A stretch of 5,958 bases of DNA from Sulfuricurvum sp. (GTDB lineage Bacteria > Campylobacterota > Campylobacteria > Campylobacterales > Sulfurimonadaceae), in the NCBI GenBank assembly GCA_024635855.1, contig JAGXHZ010000141.1:1-5958 (forward strand). The letters are read 5' to 3'. Numbering within the stretch: the first letter of the stretch is position 1; every line of letters begins with the position of its first letter. Both the position numbers and the translations under genes were made by a program. The notes beneath the pieces are model-generated. The model was not told the DNA's origin and did no database searches. It saw only the letters and a list, made by a program, of their open reading frames with translations. Positions 1-5,712 of this stretch are shown piece by piece.

Positions 1-70
1 CCCCTGAAATATCTTTATATATCCCCGCACTGGCTCGGTCTGAGGCCGTAATAACACCGATTTTGATCAT
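1..70 (-). CDS. mogA: Molybdopterin adenylyltransferase MogA, N-terminal fragment (runs off window)
   Basis: Only the first 23 codons are inside the window. They read MIKIGVITASDRASAGIYKD followed by ISG. The 'IGxxTxSDRAxxGxYxDxSG' pattern is the N-terminal signature of the MogA/MoaB family, which adenylylates molybdopterin before molybdate insertion in cytoplasmic molybdenum-cofactor synthesis. The ATG at 70-68 shares one base with the TAA of the upstream nuclease gene (TAATG), and an AGGAG lies 7 nt before it, so the start is well supported. The fragment is too short to separate MogA from a MoaB paralogue. MogA is preferred because of the SDRASAG motif. Confidence 0.78.
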   Translation of the reverse strand, partial: MIKIGVITASDRASAGIYKDISG

Positions 71-1155
71 TATTTTTCTCCTATTTTTATTTCTTCCAAA
101 CTATTTTTGAGTTCATTTTCTATCATCTCTATCGTCGGTAAACTGGACTCGAACTCTTTTGGTAAAATTTCAGTCAGTTGATATTCTGATATTCCAATAG
201 GTTGAGACATGTTTCGTAAAGAATATTCTGCAACAATCTCATTTTTTTCTTGACAAAGGATCAATCCGATAGTCGGTTTATCCTCTTTTTGAGCTAAAAC
301 ACTATCAACGGCACTACAATAAAAGTTCACTTGTCCCGAATATTCAGGTTTAAACTTCCCTTTTTTAAGCTCAACGACGACAAAACATCGAAGCTTCACA
401 TGATAAAAAAGCAGATCGATATAAAAATCATCATCACCGATTTCAAGCTTATATTGTCGCCCTACAAATGCAAATCCGCTTCCCAGTTCGATTAAAAATC
501 TCTCCATATGTTTTATGAGACTGTTTTCAAGCTCTTTTTCTCTAAATGGCTCCGTGATGGTCAAAAAATCAAATCGATACGGATCTTTAAAAGATTGCTG
601 CACCAAATCACTTTCAAATGGAGGCAAGATTTGTTTGAAATTTGATACCAAATTTCCTGCCCTTTTATGCACTTCACTCTTGATCATCAGCGATAATACA
701 TCTTTACTCCATCCATTTTGAAGTATTTGTTCCATATACCAATATCTAAGCTCTTTATCTTTTATTTTTTCTATCAAAATAATATTATGAGTCCACGGAA
801 TTTGTGCCGCCAACGGTGGCATTTTTTCATTTTCTAATTGTGCCACCGTCAGTGGCACTTTTTCAAAATCATCTTTATATTCTTTAAAAAACCTTACCAT
901 TCTTTTGAGATTTCGACTTGAAAATCCACTCATATTGGGAAACTCTCGCAAAATATCAAGGCTTAATTTATCAATAACCTTTGCACCCCAGCCAAGTTCT
1001 TTTTGCCGTCGCGCTATCAATGCTCCGATAGTAAAATAGAGCAATATCATCTCTTGATTAATAGCACTAAATGCTTTTTGTTGGGAGAGTTTAATTTGGT
1101 TTTTAATATCTATTAAAAAGGAGTTATATTCGTTTGAACGATCTATCTCTTTCAT
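70..1155 (-). CDS. DUF1016/YhcG-family protein with PD-(D/E)XK nuclease domain
   Basis: This is a 361-residue protein with the two-part layout of the YhcG/DUF1016 family. The N-terminal domain, roughly residues 10-160, carries the family's conserved text: an 'LYFTIGALIARRQKELGWG' type segment at about 39-57, 'EFPNMSGFSSRNLKRM' at 71-86 and 'AQIPWTHN' at 117-124. The C-terminal domain, roughly 185-340, is a PD-(D/E)XK nuclease fold. D247 in 'FYIDLLFYH', E262 and K264 in 'VVVELKKG', and Q275 in 'YSGQVNFY' match the expected catalytic order, so it appears intact. Its biochemical role is unproven. Relatives are often found beside restriction or other defence genes, so a nucleic-acid-targeting accessory function is inferred. 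The ATG at 1155 has a weak AGG 6 nt upstream and lies 7 nt after the stop of the DUF3800-like stub. Its TAA overlaps the mogA start. A 12-residue tandem repeat occupies residues 99-122. GC is low, as in the neighbouring protease gene. Confidence 0.9.
   Translation of the reverse strand: MKEIDRSNEYNSFLIDIKNQIKLSQQKAFSAINQEMILLYFTIGALIARRQKELGWGAKVIDKLSLDILREFPNMSGFSSRNLKRMVRFFKEYKDDFEKVPLTVAQLENEKMPPLAAQIPWTHNIILIEKIKDKELRYWYMEQILQNGWSKDVLSLMIKSEVHKRAGNLVSNFKQILPPFESDLVQQSFKDPYRFDFLTITEPFREKELENSLIKHMERFLIELGSGFAFVGRQYKLEIGDDDFYIDLLFYHVKLRCFVVVELKKGKFKPEYSGQVNFYCSAVDSVLAQKEDKPTIGLILCQEKNEIVAEYSLRNMSQPIGISEYQLTEILPKEFESSLPTIEMIENELKNSLEEIKIGEK
78..82 (-). promoter_or_regulatory. Ribosome-binding site of mogA inside the upstream gene
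   Basis: On the minus strand AGGAG is followed by seven bases and the mogA ATG. It lies within the last codons (…KIGEK, stop) of the DUF1016 gene, so translation of the nuclease ends over the mogA initiation region. It is the best Shine-Dalgarno match seen in the window. The mogA leader may have been absorbed into the 3' end of an incoming gene (inference). Confidence 0.65.
803..865 (-). repeat. 36-nt-period imperfect tandem duplication within the DUF1016 gene
   Basis: Bases 803-829 and 839-865 match at 22 of 27 positions with an offset of 36 nt, which is 12 codons. The protein copies are KVPLTVAQLENE (residues 99-110) and KMPPLAAQIPWT (111-122), sharing K-x-P-x-x-x-A-Q. Each nucleotide copy is itself an inverted repeat. 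One has a 7-bp perfect stem with loop CGTCA at 840-858, and the other has a 7-bp stem with one G-T mismatch and loop AAC at 805-821. This is an in-frame duplication in the linker just before the family's 'AQIPW' motif. It could also be a remnant of a small palindromic element tolerated in coding sequence. Confidence 0.8.
840..863 (+). terminator. Terminator-like hairpin plus T-run, antisense to the DUF1016 gene
   Basis: Read on the plus strand, GTGCCAC-CGTCA-GTGGCAC forms a perfect 7-bp GC-rich stem with a 5-nt loop and is followed at once by TTTTTC. A second, weaker copy at 805-827 (TGCCGCC-AAC-GGTGGCA then TTTTTTC) has the same layout. The form fits an intrinsic terminator for transcription opposite to all genes here. 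Both lie inside coding sequence and may simply follow from the duplicated codons. No plus-strand gene is seen that would need them. Confidence 0.25.
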
Positions 1156-1162
1156 GTATTAC

Positions 1163-1309
1163 CTACTTTCTCGTATCTTTTCTAGTTGCCGTTACAAATT
1201 GGTAGTACAAATATCCCAATAATACTTTATTCAATGCCATCACAATATATGATTTTTTAAAGTCATCACCGCTTTCATCGATATAAATGATATAGTTACT
1301 AAAATTCAT
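1163..1309 (-). pseudogene. 48-codon stub beginning like a DUF3800 protein
   Basis: An ATG at 1309-1307 opens a 48-residue frame ending in TAG at 1165-1163. The first 15 residues, MNFSNYIIYIDESGD, match the start of DUF3800 proteins (hydrophobic strand then Y-x-DESGD), a family predicted to have an RNase H-like fold. After that the sequence (DFKKSYIVMALNKVLLGYLYY…) does not match anything I recognise, and the frame ends far short of the usual couple of hundred or more residues. It is most simply the truncated or internally deleted remainder of a DUF3800 gene, though a small translated protein cannot be excluded. Its ATG shares a base with the TGA of the upstream protease gene (TGATG), so it would be translated by reinitiation. 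The nuclease gene starts 7 nt after its stop. It explains what would otherwise be about 150 bases of unassigned DNA. Confidence 0.55.
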
Positions 1310-2244
1310 CAAACAATATCCATTTTATTAAATGCATCTGTCATTGCATTTAGTTTTTGATAAACTCCATATGGCATTAACTTATTATTGGTTATTAAAT
1401 CTATACAATGTTTTATATTAGTCCCGATAAATAGGTGTTGTTTACTTTTGTAAGTGTGCCCAATACCAATAAGCTTTCGATCATATCCGTCATCTCTTTT
1501 AACAATTTTATAAACGCCTCCACTGCTAATGCCTTGCGGTTTCGGGAAATTAATTAAATCAAATTTTCTATTCATTGTAGCTTTTTTACCATATTCTGCA
1601 ATAATATTTTTAGATATATCATACTGAAACCTACTATATACTGAGCTATCTATCCTTCTTCCATGATAATAAACAGTTTCAGAACTATACTGATTATCTT
1701 TTTCTTTTGATTTTGTATAAGGGTAACCTGCAAAAGTAATAGTTTTATCCATTTGAAATTTTTCTATAAAATCTATCTCTTCACTATAACTTTCAGGGTT
1801 ATTATATATAGTCTTCAGCCTCTTAGTTGCTTCTTTATGATGAATAGACTTTATTTGTGGATCAATGTCAAAAGGATAGTTATAAGAAAGTTCAATCTTC
1901 TCTTTTTTTAATGGCTTAAAAGTTTTATTTAATAGACTTAGCATACGAGTGGAGAATTTGTAATAACTAAAATCAACTTGGTCATTTTCTCTTTTTTGAT
2001 TCCATGTTAATGGATTATGAAACAACTCACCATCAATTACATCAAAACCATTAATAGATGGCAATAATAACTTTGAATTTTCATTTTGATATATTTTATC
2101 AATGACATGAGCAGCTGTCAACAGATAAATATTTTTTTCAAGTTCAATTAAAACACCTGTTCCGATTTGTTCAAATTTCTCTTCATCTTCATAAAATATG
2201 GGACAAAGTTCATTCCATTCTTCCTCTATAAACTTCACCAGCAT
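1309..2244 (-). CDS. Trypsin-fold (chymotrypsin-like) serine peptidase
   Basis: This is a 311-residue protein without a signal peptide or membrane segment, so it probably acts in the cytoplasm. The catalytic triad of a trypsin-like fold can be read in order. H46 lies in 'YLLTAAHVID', preceded by the 'IGTGVLIEL' strand at 27-35. D91 lies in 'NDQVDFSYYKF'. The serine lies in 'PQGISSGGVYKI' at 236-247, which replaces the usual GxSGG, so either S240 or S241 is the nucleophile. 'ITFAGYP' at 169-175 fits the strand before the oxyanion region. Similar stand-alone cytoplasmic trypsin-like peptidases occur in bacterial accessory and defence loci, but its target here is unknown. Sampled stretches are only about 20-27% GC, against 38-50% for stretches of the FtsH-like and mtaB genes, which suggests horizontal acquisition. 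The ATG at 2244 follows the mini-ORF stop by 6 nt and has only a weak Shine-Dalgarno match. Its TGA overlaps the next ATG. Confidence 0.82.
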   Translation of the reverse strand: MLVKFIEEEWNELCPIFYEDEEKFEQIGTGVLIELEKNIYLLTAAHVIDKIYQNENSKLLLPSINGFDVIDGELFHNPLTWNQKRENDQVDFSYYKFSTRMLSLLNKTFKPLKKEKIELSYNYPFDIDPQIKSIHHKEATKRLKTIYNNPESYSEEIDFIEKFQMDKTITFAGYPYTKSKEKDNQYSSETVYYHGRRIDSSVYSRFQYDISKNIIAEYGKKATMNRKFDLINFPKPQGISSGGVYKIVKRDDGYDRKLIGIGHTYKSKQHLFIGTNIKHCIDLITNNKLMPYGVYQKLNAMTDAFNKMDIV

Positions 2245-2250
2245 TATTTC

Positions 2251-2319
2251 TTATTCATTTCTAGTCATTTCGTCGTATAGTTTAAAGAGATATTCAACTT
2301 GTACCTGAAAATTACCCAT
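2251..2319 (-). CDS. 22-residue mini-ORF between bioV and the protease gene
   Basis: This short frame encodes MGNFQVQVEYLFKLYDEMTR plus NE. It begins 1 nt after the bioV TGA, preceded by AAGGGG at 7-nt spacing, and ends 6 nt before the protease ATG. I do not recognise the peptide. It may be a short leader whose translation carries ribosomes to the poorly signalled protease start. It may instead be the N-terminal stub of a gene that was replaced or deleted. It fills the only other apparent gap in the operon. The good ribosome-binding site is the main reason to think it is translated. Confidence 0.4.
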   Translation of the reverse strand: MGNFQVQVEYLFKLYDEMTRNE

Positions 2320-2320
2320 T

Positions 2321-2839
2321 TCACAGCCCCTTCTGCAAAAAATGGTTTCCTGTCCGTATCGATGTTACAGTAGCAAAACGAAGAAAAAATTCTCTTGCGC
2401 CTTGTATTTCAATCACTCTATCTTCAAGCCCTAAAAATACCTCAACCCGAATTCCTTTGGAGACAATAGAATCCATCAGCTCTTGAGTCCACTGAAAATA
2501 AAGCAATTCTCTCAACTGAGCTTCCGATGCATCTTCGTCCAATTCAACCTCTTGCACTTCATAAGGGACAAAACACGTTCGTAAAAAATTATCAATATAC
2601 TCATCTTTTGATTTTAAGAACGCCCCCATCTGAAGACGCTTGAAAGACTCTTTTTTGGTTTGAAAAAATGCGGGTGAAAAAAATTGCAATGTATCAATTC
2701 GTTTTGTCGCTTCAGAAGCATGAATTGCCGCTTTTATAGCACCGTAACTGAACCCTGCAACGGTATACTCACTGTTTTCTAAATACCGCTCAAAAAAAGA
2801 GCCCTCATTTTTTAGCGAAAATCCACTATAAAATATCAC
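2321..2839 (-). CDS. bioV: Pimeloyl-ACP methyl ester esterase BioV
   Basis: This is a small alpha/beta-hydrolase that removes the methyl group from pimeloyl-ACP methyl ester, ending the pimelate branch of biotin synthesis in the cytoplasm. With the GTG start at 2839 it has 172 residues. '[10 protein letters not shown]' at the N-terminus, 'VAGFSYGAIKA' with nucleophile S31, 'LGLEDRV' with D140 and 'TGNHFLQKG' with H166 give a complete Ser-Asp-His triad and fit the Helicobacter BioV pattern as I remember it. The frame stays open upstream to an ATG at 2878 (185 aa) and a GTG at 2884 (187 aa). The extra residues overlap the end of the FtsH-like gene and precede the family's usual 'FFSGF' beginning, so the internal GTG is preferred, although no start has a strong ribosome-binding site. 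It overlaps the FtsH-like stop by 14 nt (59 nt with the longest form). The TGA is followed after one base by the mini-ORF. Confidence 0.83.
   Translation of the reverse strand: MIFYSGFSLKNEGSFFERYLENSEYTVAGFSYGAIKAAIHASEATKRIDTLQFFSPAFFQTKKESFKRLQMGAFLKSKDEYIDNFLRTCFVPYEVQEVELDEDASEAQLRELLYFQWTQELMDSIVSKGIRVEVFLGLEDRVIEIQGAREFFLRFATVTSIRTGNHFLQKGL
2327..2332 (-). promoter_or_regulatory. Ribosome-binding site for the 22-residue mini-ORF, inside the bioV 3' end
   Basis: On the minus strand AAGGGG stands 7 nt before the mini-ORF ATG at 2319 and overlaps the last codons of bioV. It is clearly stronger than anything in front of the protease ATG at 2244. Ribosomes entering the accessory block therefore most likely initiate here. 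Confidence 0.45.
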
Positions 2840-4493
2840 GAATGGTCTCTTTTGCCAATGCTTTGGAAATATGCTCATATTCACTCAAAATCGCTTCAAG
2901 CTTATCGATATTTTTTTCATGATGTTCAAGTAAAATGCGTGTCTCATCATATAATCGGTTTAATAATACGGAAGCATCGTCTAAAGAAGGAATGAGAGAT
3001 AAACCCATGCCATACTCATTAATCATTGATTCTACCAATGAACGCGCAACCGATAAATCATGGGAAGATGAGGAAGCGTGTTCCCCAAAACGAAGTTCAC
3101 ATGCAACAATCCCTGCAAGATGAATTCGCACATGAGCTTCTATTTCATGTTTTAAAAGCGGTTCTGAAACGGGAGGGGTTATGGTGTCATTACTCAAAGT
3201 GATTTTTTCATACGCCAAATCAAACCATGTAGCTGCGAATACTTTACCTGCCTGATAGCGTGCTTGATAGTGACGCTGCTTTTCACTCAACATCGTAAGC
3301 CGTTTTTTACCCAGCATTACTTTATCTTTTACGGCTAAAAAATGGTCCATTTTAACTTGAAACTCTCTGCCGCGTAAACATAGAAGTGCCGCTTCATTGA
3401 CTAATGCCGCCAACGATGCACCGTTAAATCCTACGGTCATTTTTGCAATATCGTCAACGCTAAGGTCATGAGGAATATGCTGTAAATATTTTTCTAAAAT
3501 GGAAGATCGCTCACTTGCAGTGGGAAGTTCAACAAAAATTCGACGATCAAAGCGTCCTGAACGCAGTAATGCACTGTCTATAATCTCAATATTATTGGTT
3601 GCTGCAATCACGATTATACCGCTCGTATCCTCAAATCCATCCATCTCGGTTAAGAGCTGATTGAGAGTCCCTTCTCGCTCATCATTGCGTTCGCCTCCAC
3701 GTTTTTTACCAACAGCGTCAATCTCGTCAATAAAGATAATCGAAGGGGCATTTTTTTTCGCTGCTGCAAAAAGCTCATGTACGCGCTTAGCCCCCATCCC
3801 TACATAAATCTGAACAAACGAGGCACCGCTTTGGTAGAAAAACGGAACGTCTGCTTCTGCTGCTACCGCTTTGGCAATCATCGTTTTTCCCACACCCGGA
3901 GGACCTACTAACAATACTCCTCTGGGCATTCGTGCTCCAAAACTGTAATAGCGTTTAGGATTGCGTAAAAAATCGATAATCTCTTCGAGTTCTTCTTTCA
4001 CATCACCGATACCGCCAATATCGCTAAAGCGTACAGTTGATTTAACGGGAACGGGAGAAGATTGAGTGGAAGCTTCGGTATCTAAAGATTTTACAGGCGT
4101 CTGTTGATTATTCTCTTCATGTACGCTGCCATCAATACGTCTCGTATTATAAACCCATCCGATAGCCCCTGAAATAATCGAAACGACCAGTATAAACCAA
4201 AGCCATCCGTTTGATTTTTTAGCTTCAATTTTTAAATGAGATGTTAATTCGCTCGGAAGTTGTGATGATGAAATCTTTACAACACCTTCATTTTCGGTAA
4301 AAAGATAGAGATATCCGCCATCCATTATCGCTTTTTCGACGTGGTTGGCTTCAACAATACGGGTTGCTTCATCGAGAGAAATTACTTCACTGCTGTCTCG
4401 CAAGAGAGCATAAAGCAGTAAGAGAAGGATAATCCCGCCTGAGGCTAATAAAATAAGCTGATTACGATTAAAATTGAGCTTTGTTATGTTCAT
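2826..4493 (-). CDS. Membrane-anchored FtsH-like AAA+ ATPase with degenerate protease site
   Basis: The 555-residue protein has FtsH architecture. It has a membrane segment at about 12-31, a small loop domain at 32-96 probably outside the cytoplasm, and a second membrane segment at about 97-115. A polar linker leads to an AAA+ domain from about 155. Walker A is GPPGVGKT (197-204), Walker B IIFIDE (252-257), the pore-loop motif YVG (230-232), and the second region of homology '[10 protein letters not shown]' has arginine fingers R314 and R317. ATP hydrolysis therefore looks possible. Where FtsH has the zinc motif HEAGH, this protein has YQAGK (413-417), so both histidines and the glutamate are replaced, while an aspartate (D479 in '[10 protein letters not shown]') stands near the third ligand position. 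It should be an unfoldase or assembly factor, not a protease. It is shorter than typical FtsH (about 600-650 aa). It appears to correspond to the second FtsH-like gene beside mtaB in H. pylori. It overlaps mtaB by 26 nt, with GAGG 6 nt before its ATG. Confidence 0.88.
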   Translation of the reverse strand: MNITKLNFNRNQLILLASGGIILLLLLYALLRDSSEVISLDEATRIVEANHVEKAIMDGGYLYLFTENEGVVKISSSQLPSELTSHLKIEAKKSNGWLWFILVVSIISGAIGWVYNTRRIDGSVHEENNQQTPVKSLDTEASTQSSPVPVKSTVRFSDIGGIGDVKEELEEIIDFLRNPKRYYSFGARMPRGVLLVGPPGVGKTMIAKAVAAEADVPFFYQSGASFVQIYVGMGAKRVHELFAAAKKNAPSIIFIDEIDAVGKKRGGERNDEREGTLNQLLTEMDGFEDTSGIIVIAATNNIEIIDSALLRSGRFDRRIFVELPTASERSSILEKYLQHIPHDLSVDDIAKMTVGFNGASLAALVNEAALLCLRGREFQVKMDHFLAVKDKVMLGKKRLTMLSEKQRHYQARYQAGKVFAATWFDLAYEKITLSNDTITPPVSEPLLKHEIEAHVRIHLAGIVACELRFGEHASSSSHDLSVARSLVESMINEYGMGLSLIPSLDDASVLLNRLYDETRILLEHHEKNIDKLEAILSEYEHISKALAKETIRDIL

Positions 4494-5712
4494 CTTCTAC
4501 CTCATAGTTATCGATTGTTACCCAATTACCTGATAAATCTTCATCACTTTTAATGTAAATTTTATTAAAAAATTGATCCAATCCCGTATATATCCCCTCA
4601 TGTCCTGACTCGATGAGTACGTCAAGGGGAATATTAACATTTCGGCGAAATTCAAGGTTATTTAAGGCAATTAATTCATTTAACTGTCCCATTCGAACAC
4701 TGGATACGGCTCCATTAACCTCTGGTTTCATGATTGCGCTTGGTGTTCCATCCCGCTTAGAATAGGTAAAAGGATGGATATGCGTCAAATGAAGTTCACG
4801 GATATTTTTCATTGCATCGTCCCAGAGTGCATCGCTCTCTCCCGGATGACCGACAATAAAATCCGTCCCCAAAGCAAAACCTTTTTCATGCAAAAGGCTA
4901 AAAAGTTCTCTATCACTCTCAAATCGATTCCGACGGTTCATCATCTTTAACATCTCATTAGAGCTGTGCTGAATGGCAATATGTAAATGACGCTCCAACC
5001 ACGGTTCATCTAAAATTTCGCGAAATGCTTCGTTGATTTGTATCGGTTCTAGTGACCCTACTCGGATACGTCGAACACCACGAATCAGAGACATTTTTTG
5101 CATCAAAGAGGCAATGGTTTTCCCCTCACCTTGCCCATAGCTTCCAACATTTGTCCCCGTGAGGACAAATTCTCCAAAACCATTACTCGCAAGGCGCGAA
5201 ACCTGTTCTAATATTTTCGCCTCATCCATACTACGCGCATCACCACGGACAAACGGGATAATACAGTAATTACAACGGAAGTTGCATCCCTCTTGAATTT
5301 TGATGAAAGCTCTCGATTTTCCAACAAATTCATCCACGATCGCATCATCGATGTAGTTTAAATCACCAATCTCATAAAAACGGTTTTCGCTGGAGAGCAG
5401 CGTATTGATTTTCATTTTTTCCGATTGACCGAATACGCCATGAACCTTATTGGCACTAAAAAGGCTCTCACCTTTCGTGTGTGCTCCGCAACCGGTTAGA
5501 AAAAGCTTTTTTCCTTGTTTTTCCATACTGTTAATGTAACCGCGAACACTTACATCCGCTCCATTGGTTACCGTACATGAGTTCACAACGACAATATCTG
5601 CTGCACTCTCTTCTTCAGTAACCTCATAATCTTTTAGACCACTCATCATTACTTGGGAATCAAACACATTAGTACGGCATCCGAAGGTTTTAAAATAGAC
5701 TTTTGGCTTCAT
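4468..5712 (-). CDS. mtaB: tRNA t6A37 methylthiotransferase MtaB (radical SAM)
   Basis: The 414-residue enzyme adds a methylthio group to N6-threonylcarbamoyladenosine at position 37 of ANN-decoding tRNAs. The N-terminal methylthiotransferase domain (about 1-115) carries the auxiliary [4Fe-4S] cysteines C12 ('TFGCRTN'), C46 ('NSCTVTN') and C75 ('LTGCGAH'). The radical-SAM domain (about 130-350) has the CxxxCxxC motif at C143, C147 and C150 ('EGCNFRCNYCIIPFVRG'), followed by 'LTGTNVGSYG' and 'LHIAIQHSSNEMLKMMNRR'. A TRAM-like tail covers about 355-405. The short 'FGCRTN' opening and the MtaB-type tail favour MtaB over MiaB. All six cluster cysteines are present, so it should be active. The ATG at 5712 overlaps the channel-gene stop as ATGA, and the 3' end overlaps the FtsH-like gene by 26 nt. 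Confidence 0.87.
   Translation of the reverse strand: MKPKVYFKTFGCRTNVFDSQVMMSGLKDYEVTEEESAADIVVVNSCTVTNGADVSVRGYINSMEKQGKKLFLTGCGAHTKGESLFSANKVHGVFGQSEKMKINTLLSSENRFYEIGDLNYIDDAIVDEFVGKSRAFIKIQEGCNFRCNYCIIPFVRGDARSMDEAKILEQVSRLASNGFGEFVLTGTNVGSYGQGEGKTIASLMQKMSLIRGVRRIRVGSLEPIQINEAFREILDEPWLERHLHIAIQHSSNEMLKMMNRRNRFESDRELFSLLHEKGFALGTDFIVGHPGESDALWDDAMKNIRELHLTHIHPFTYSKRDGTPSAIMKPEVNGAVSSVRMGQLNELIALNNLEFRRNVNIPLDVLIESGHEGIYTGLDQFFNKIYIKSDEDLSGNWVTIDNYEVEDEHNKAQF
4500..4503 (-). promoter_or_regulatory. Ribosome-binding site of the FtsH-like gene inside mtaB
   Basis: GAGG on the minus strand lies 6 nt before the ATG at 4493 and within the mtaB reading frame. It supports this ATG as the start of the FtsH-like gene despite the 26-nt overlap with mtaB. 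Confidence 0.5.

Noticed and set aside
515..721. Plus-strand 68-codon open frame opposite the DUF1016 gene
   Set aside because: It lies wholly antisense to a well-supported gene, has no recognisable domain and no clear ribosome-binding site.
803..865. CRISPR-like repeat pair
   Set aside because: There are only two copies, with a 9-nt gap, and they lie inside a conserved reading frame. This is a tandem duplication, not an array.
1156..1308. Intergenic promoter region before the DUF1016 gene
   Set aside because: The interval is almost filled by the 48-codon DUF3800-like frame, and I see no convincing -35/-10 pair. The high A+T content makes chance -10 matches uninformative.
2935..3123. Plus-strand 62-codon open frame opposite the FtsH-like gene
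   Set aside because: It is antisense to conserved coding sequence, its composition is unlike a real protein, and no family is recognised.
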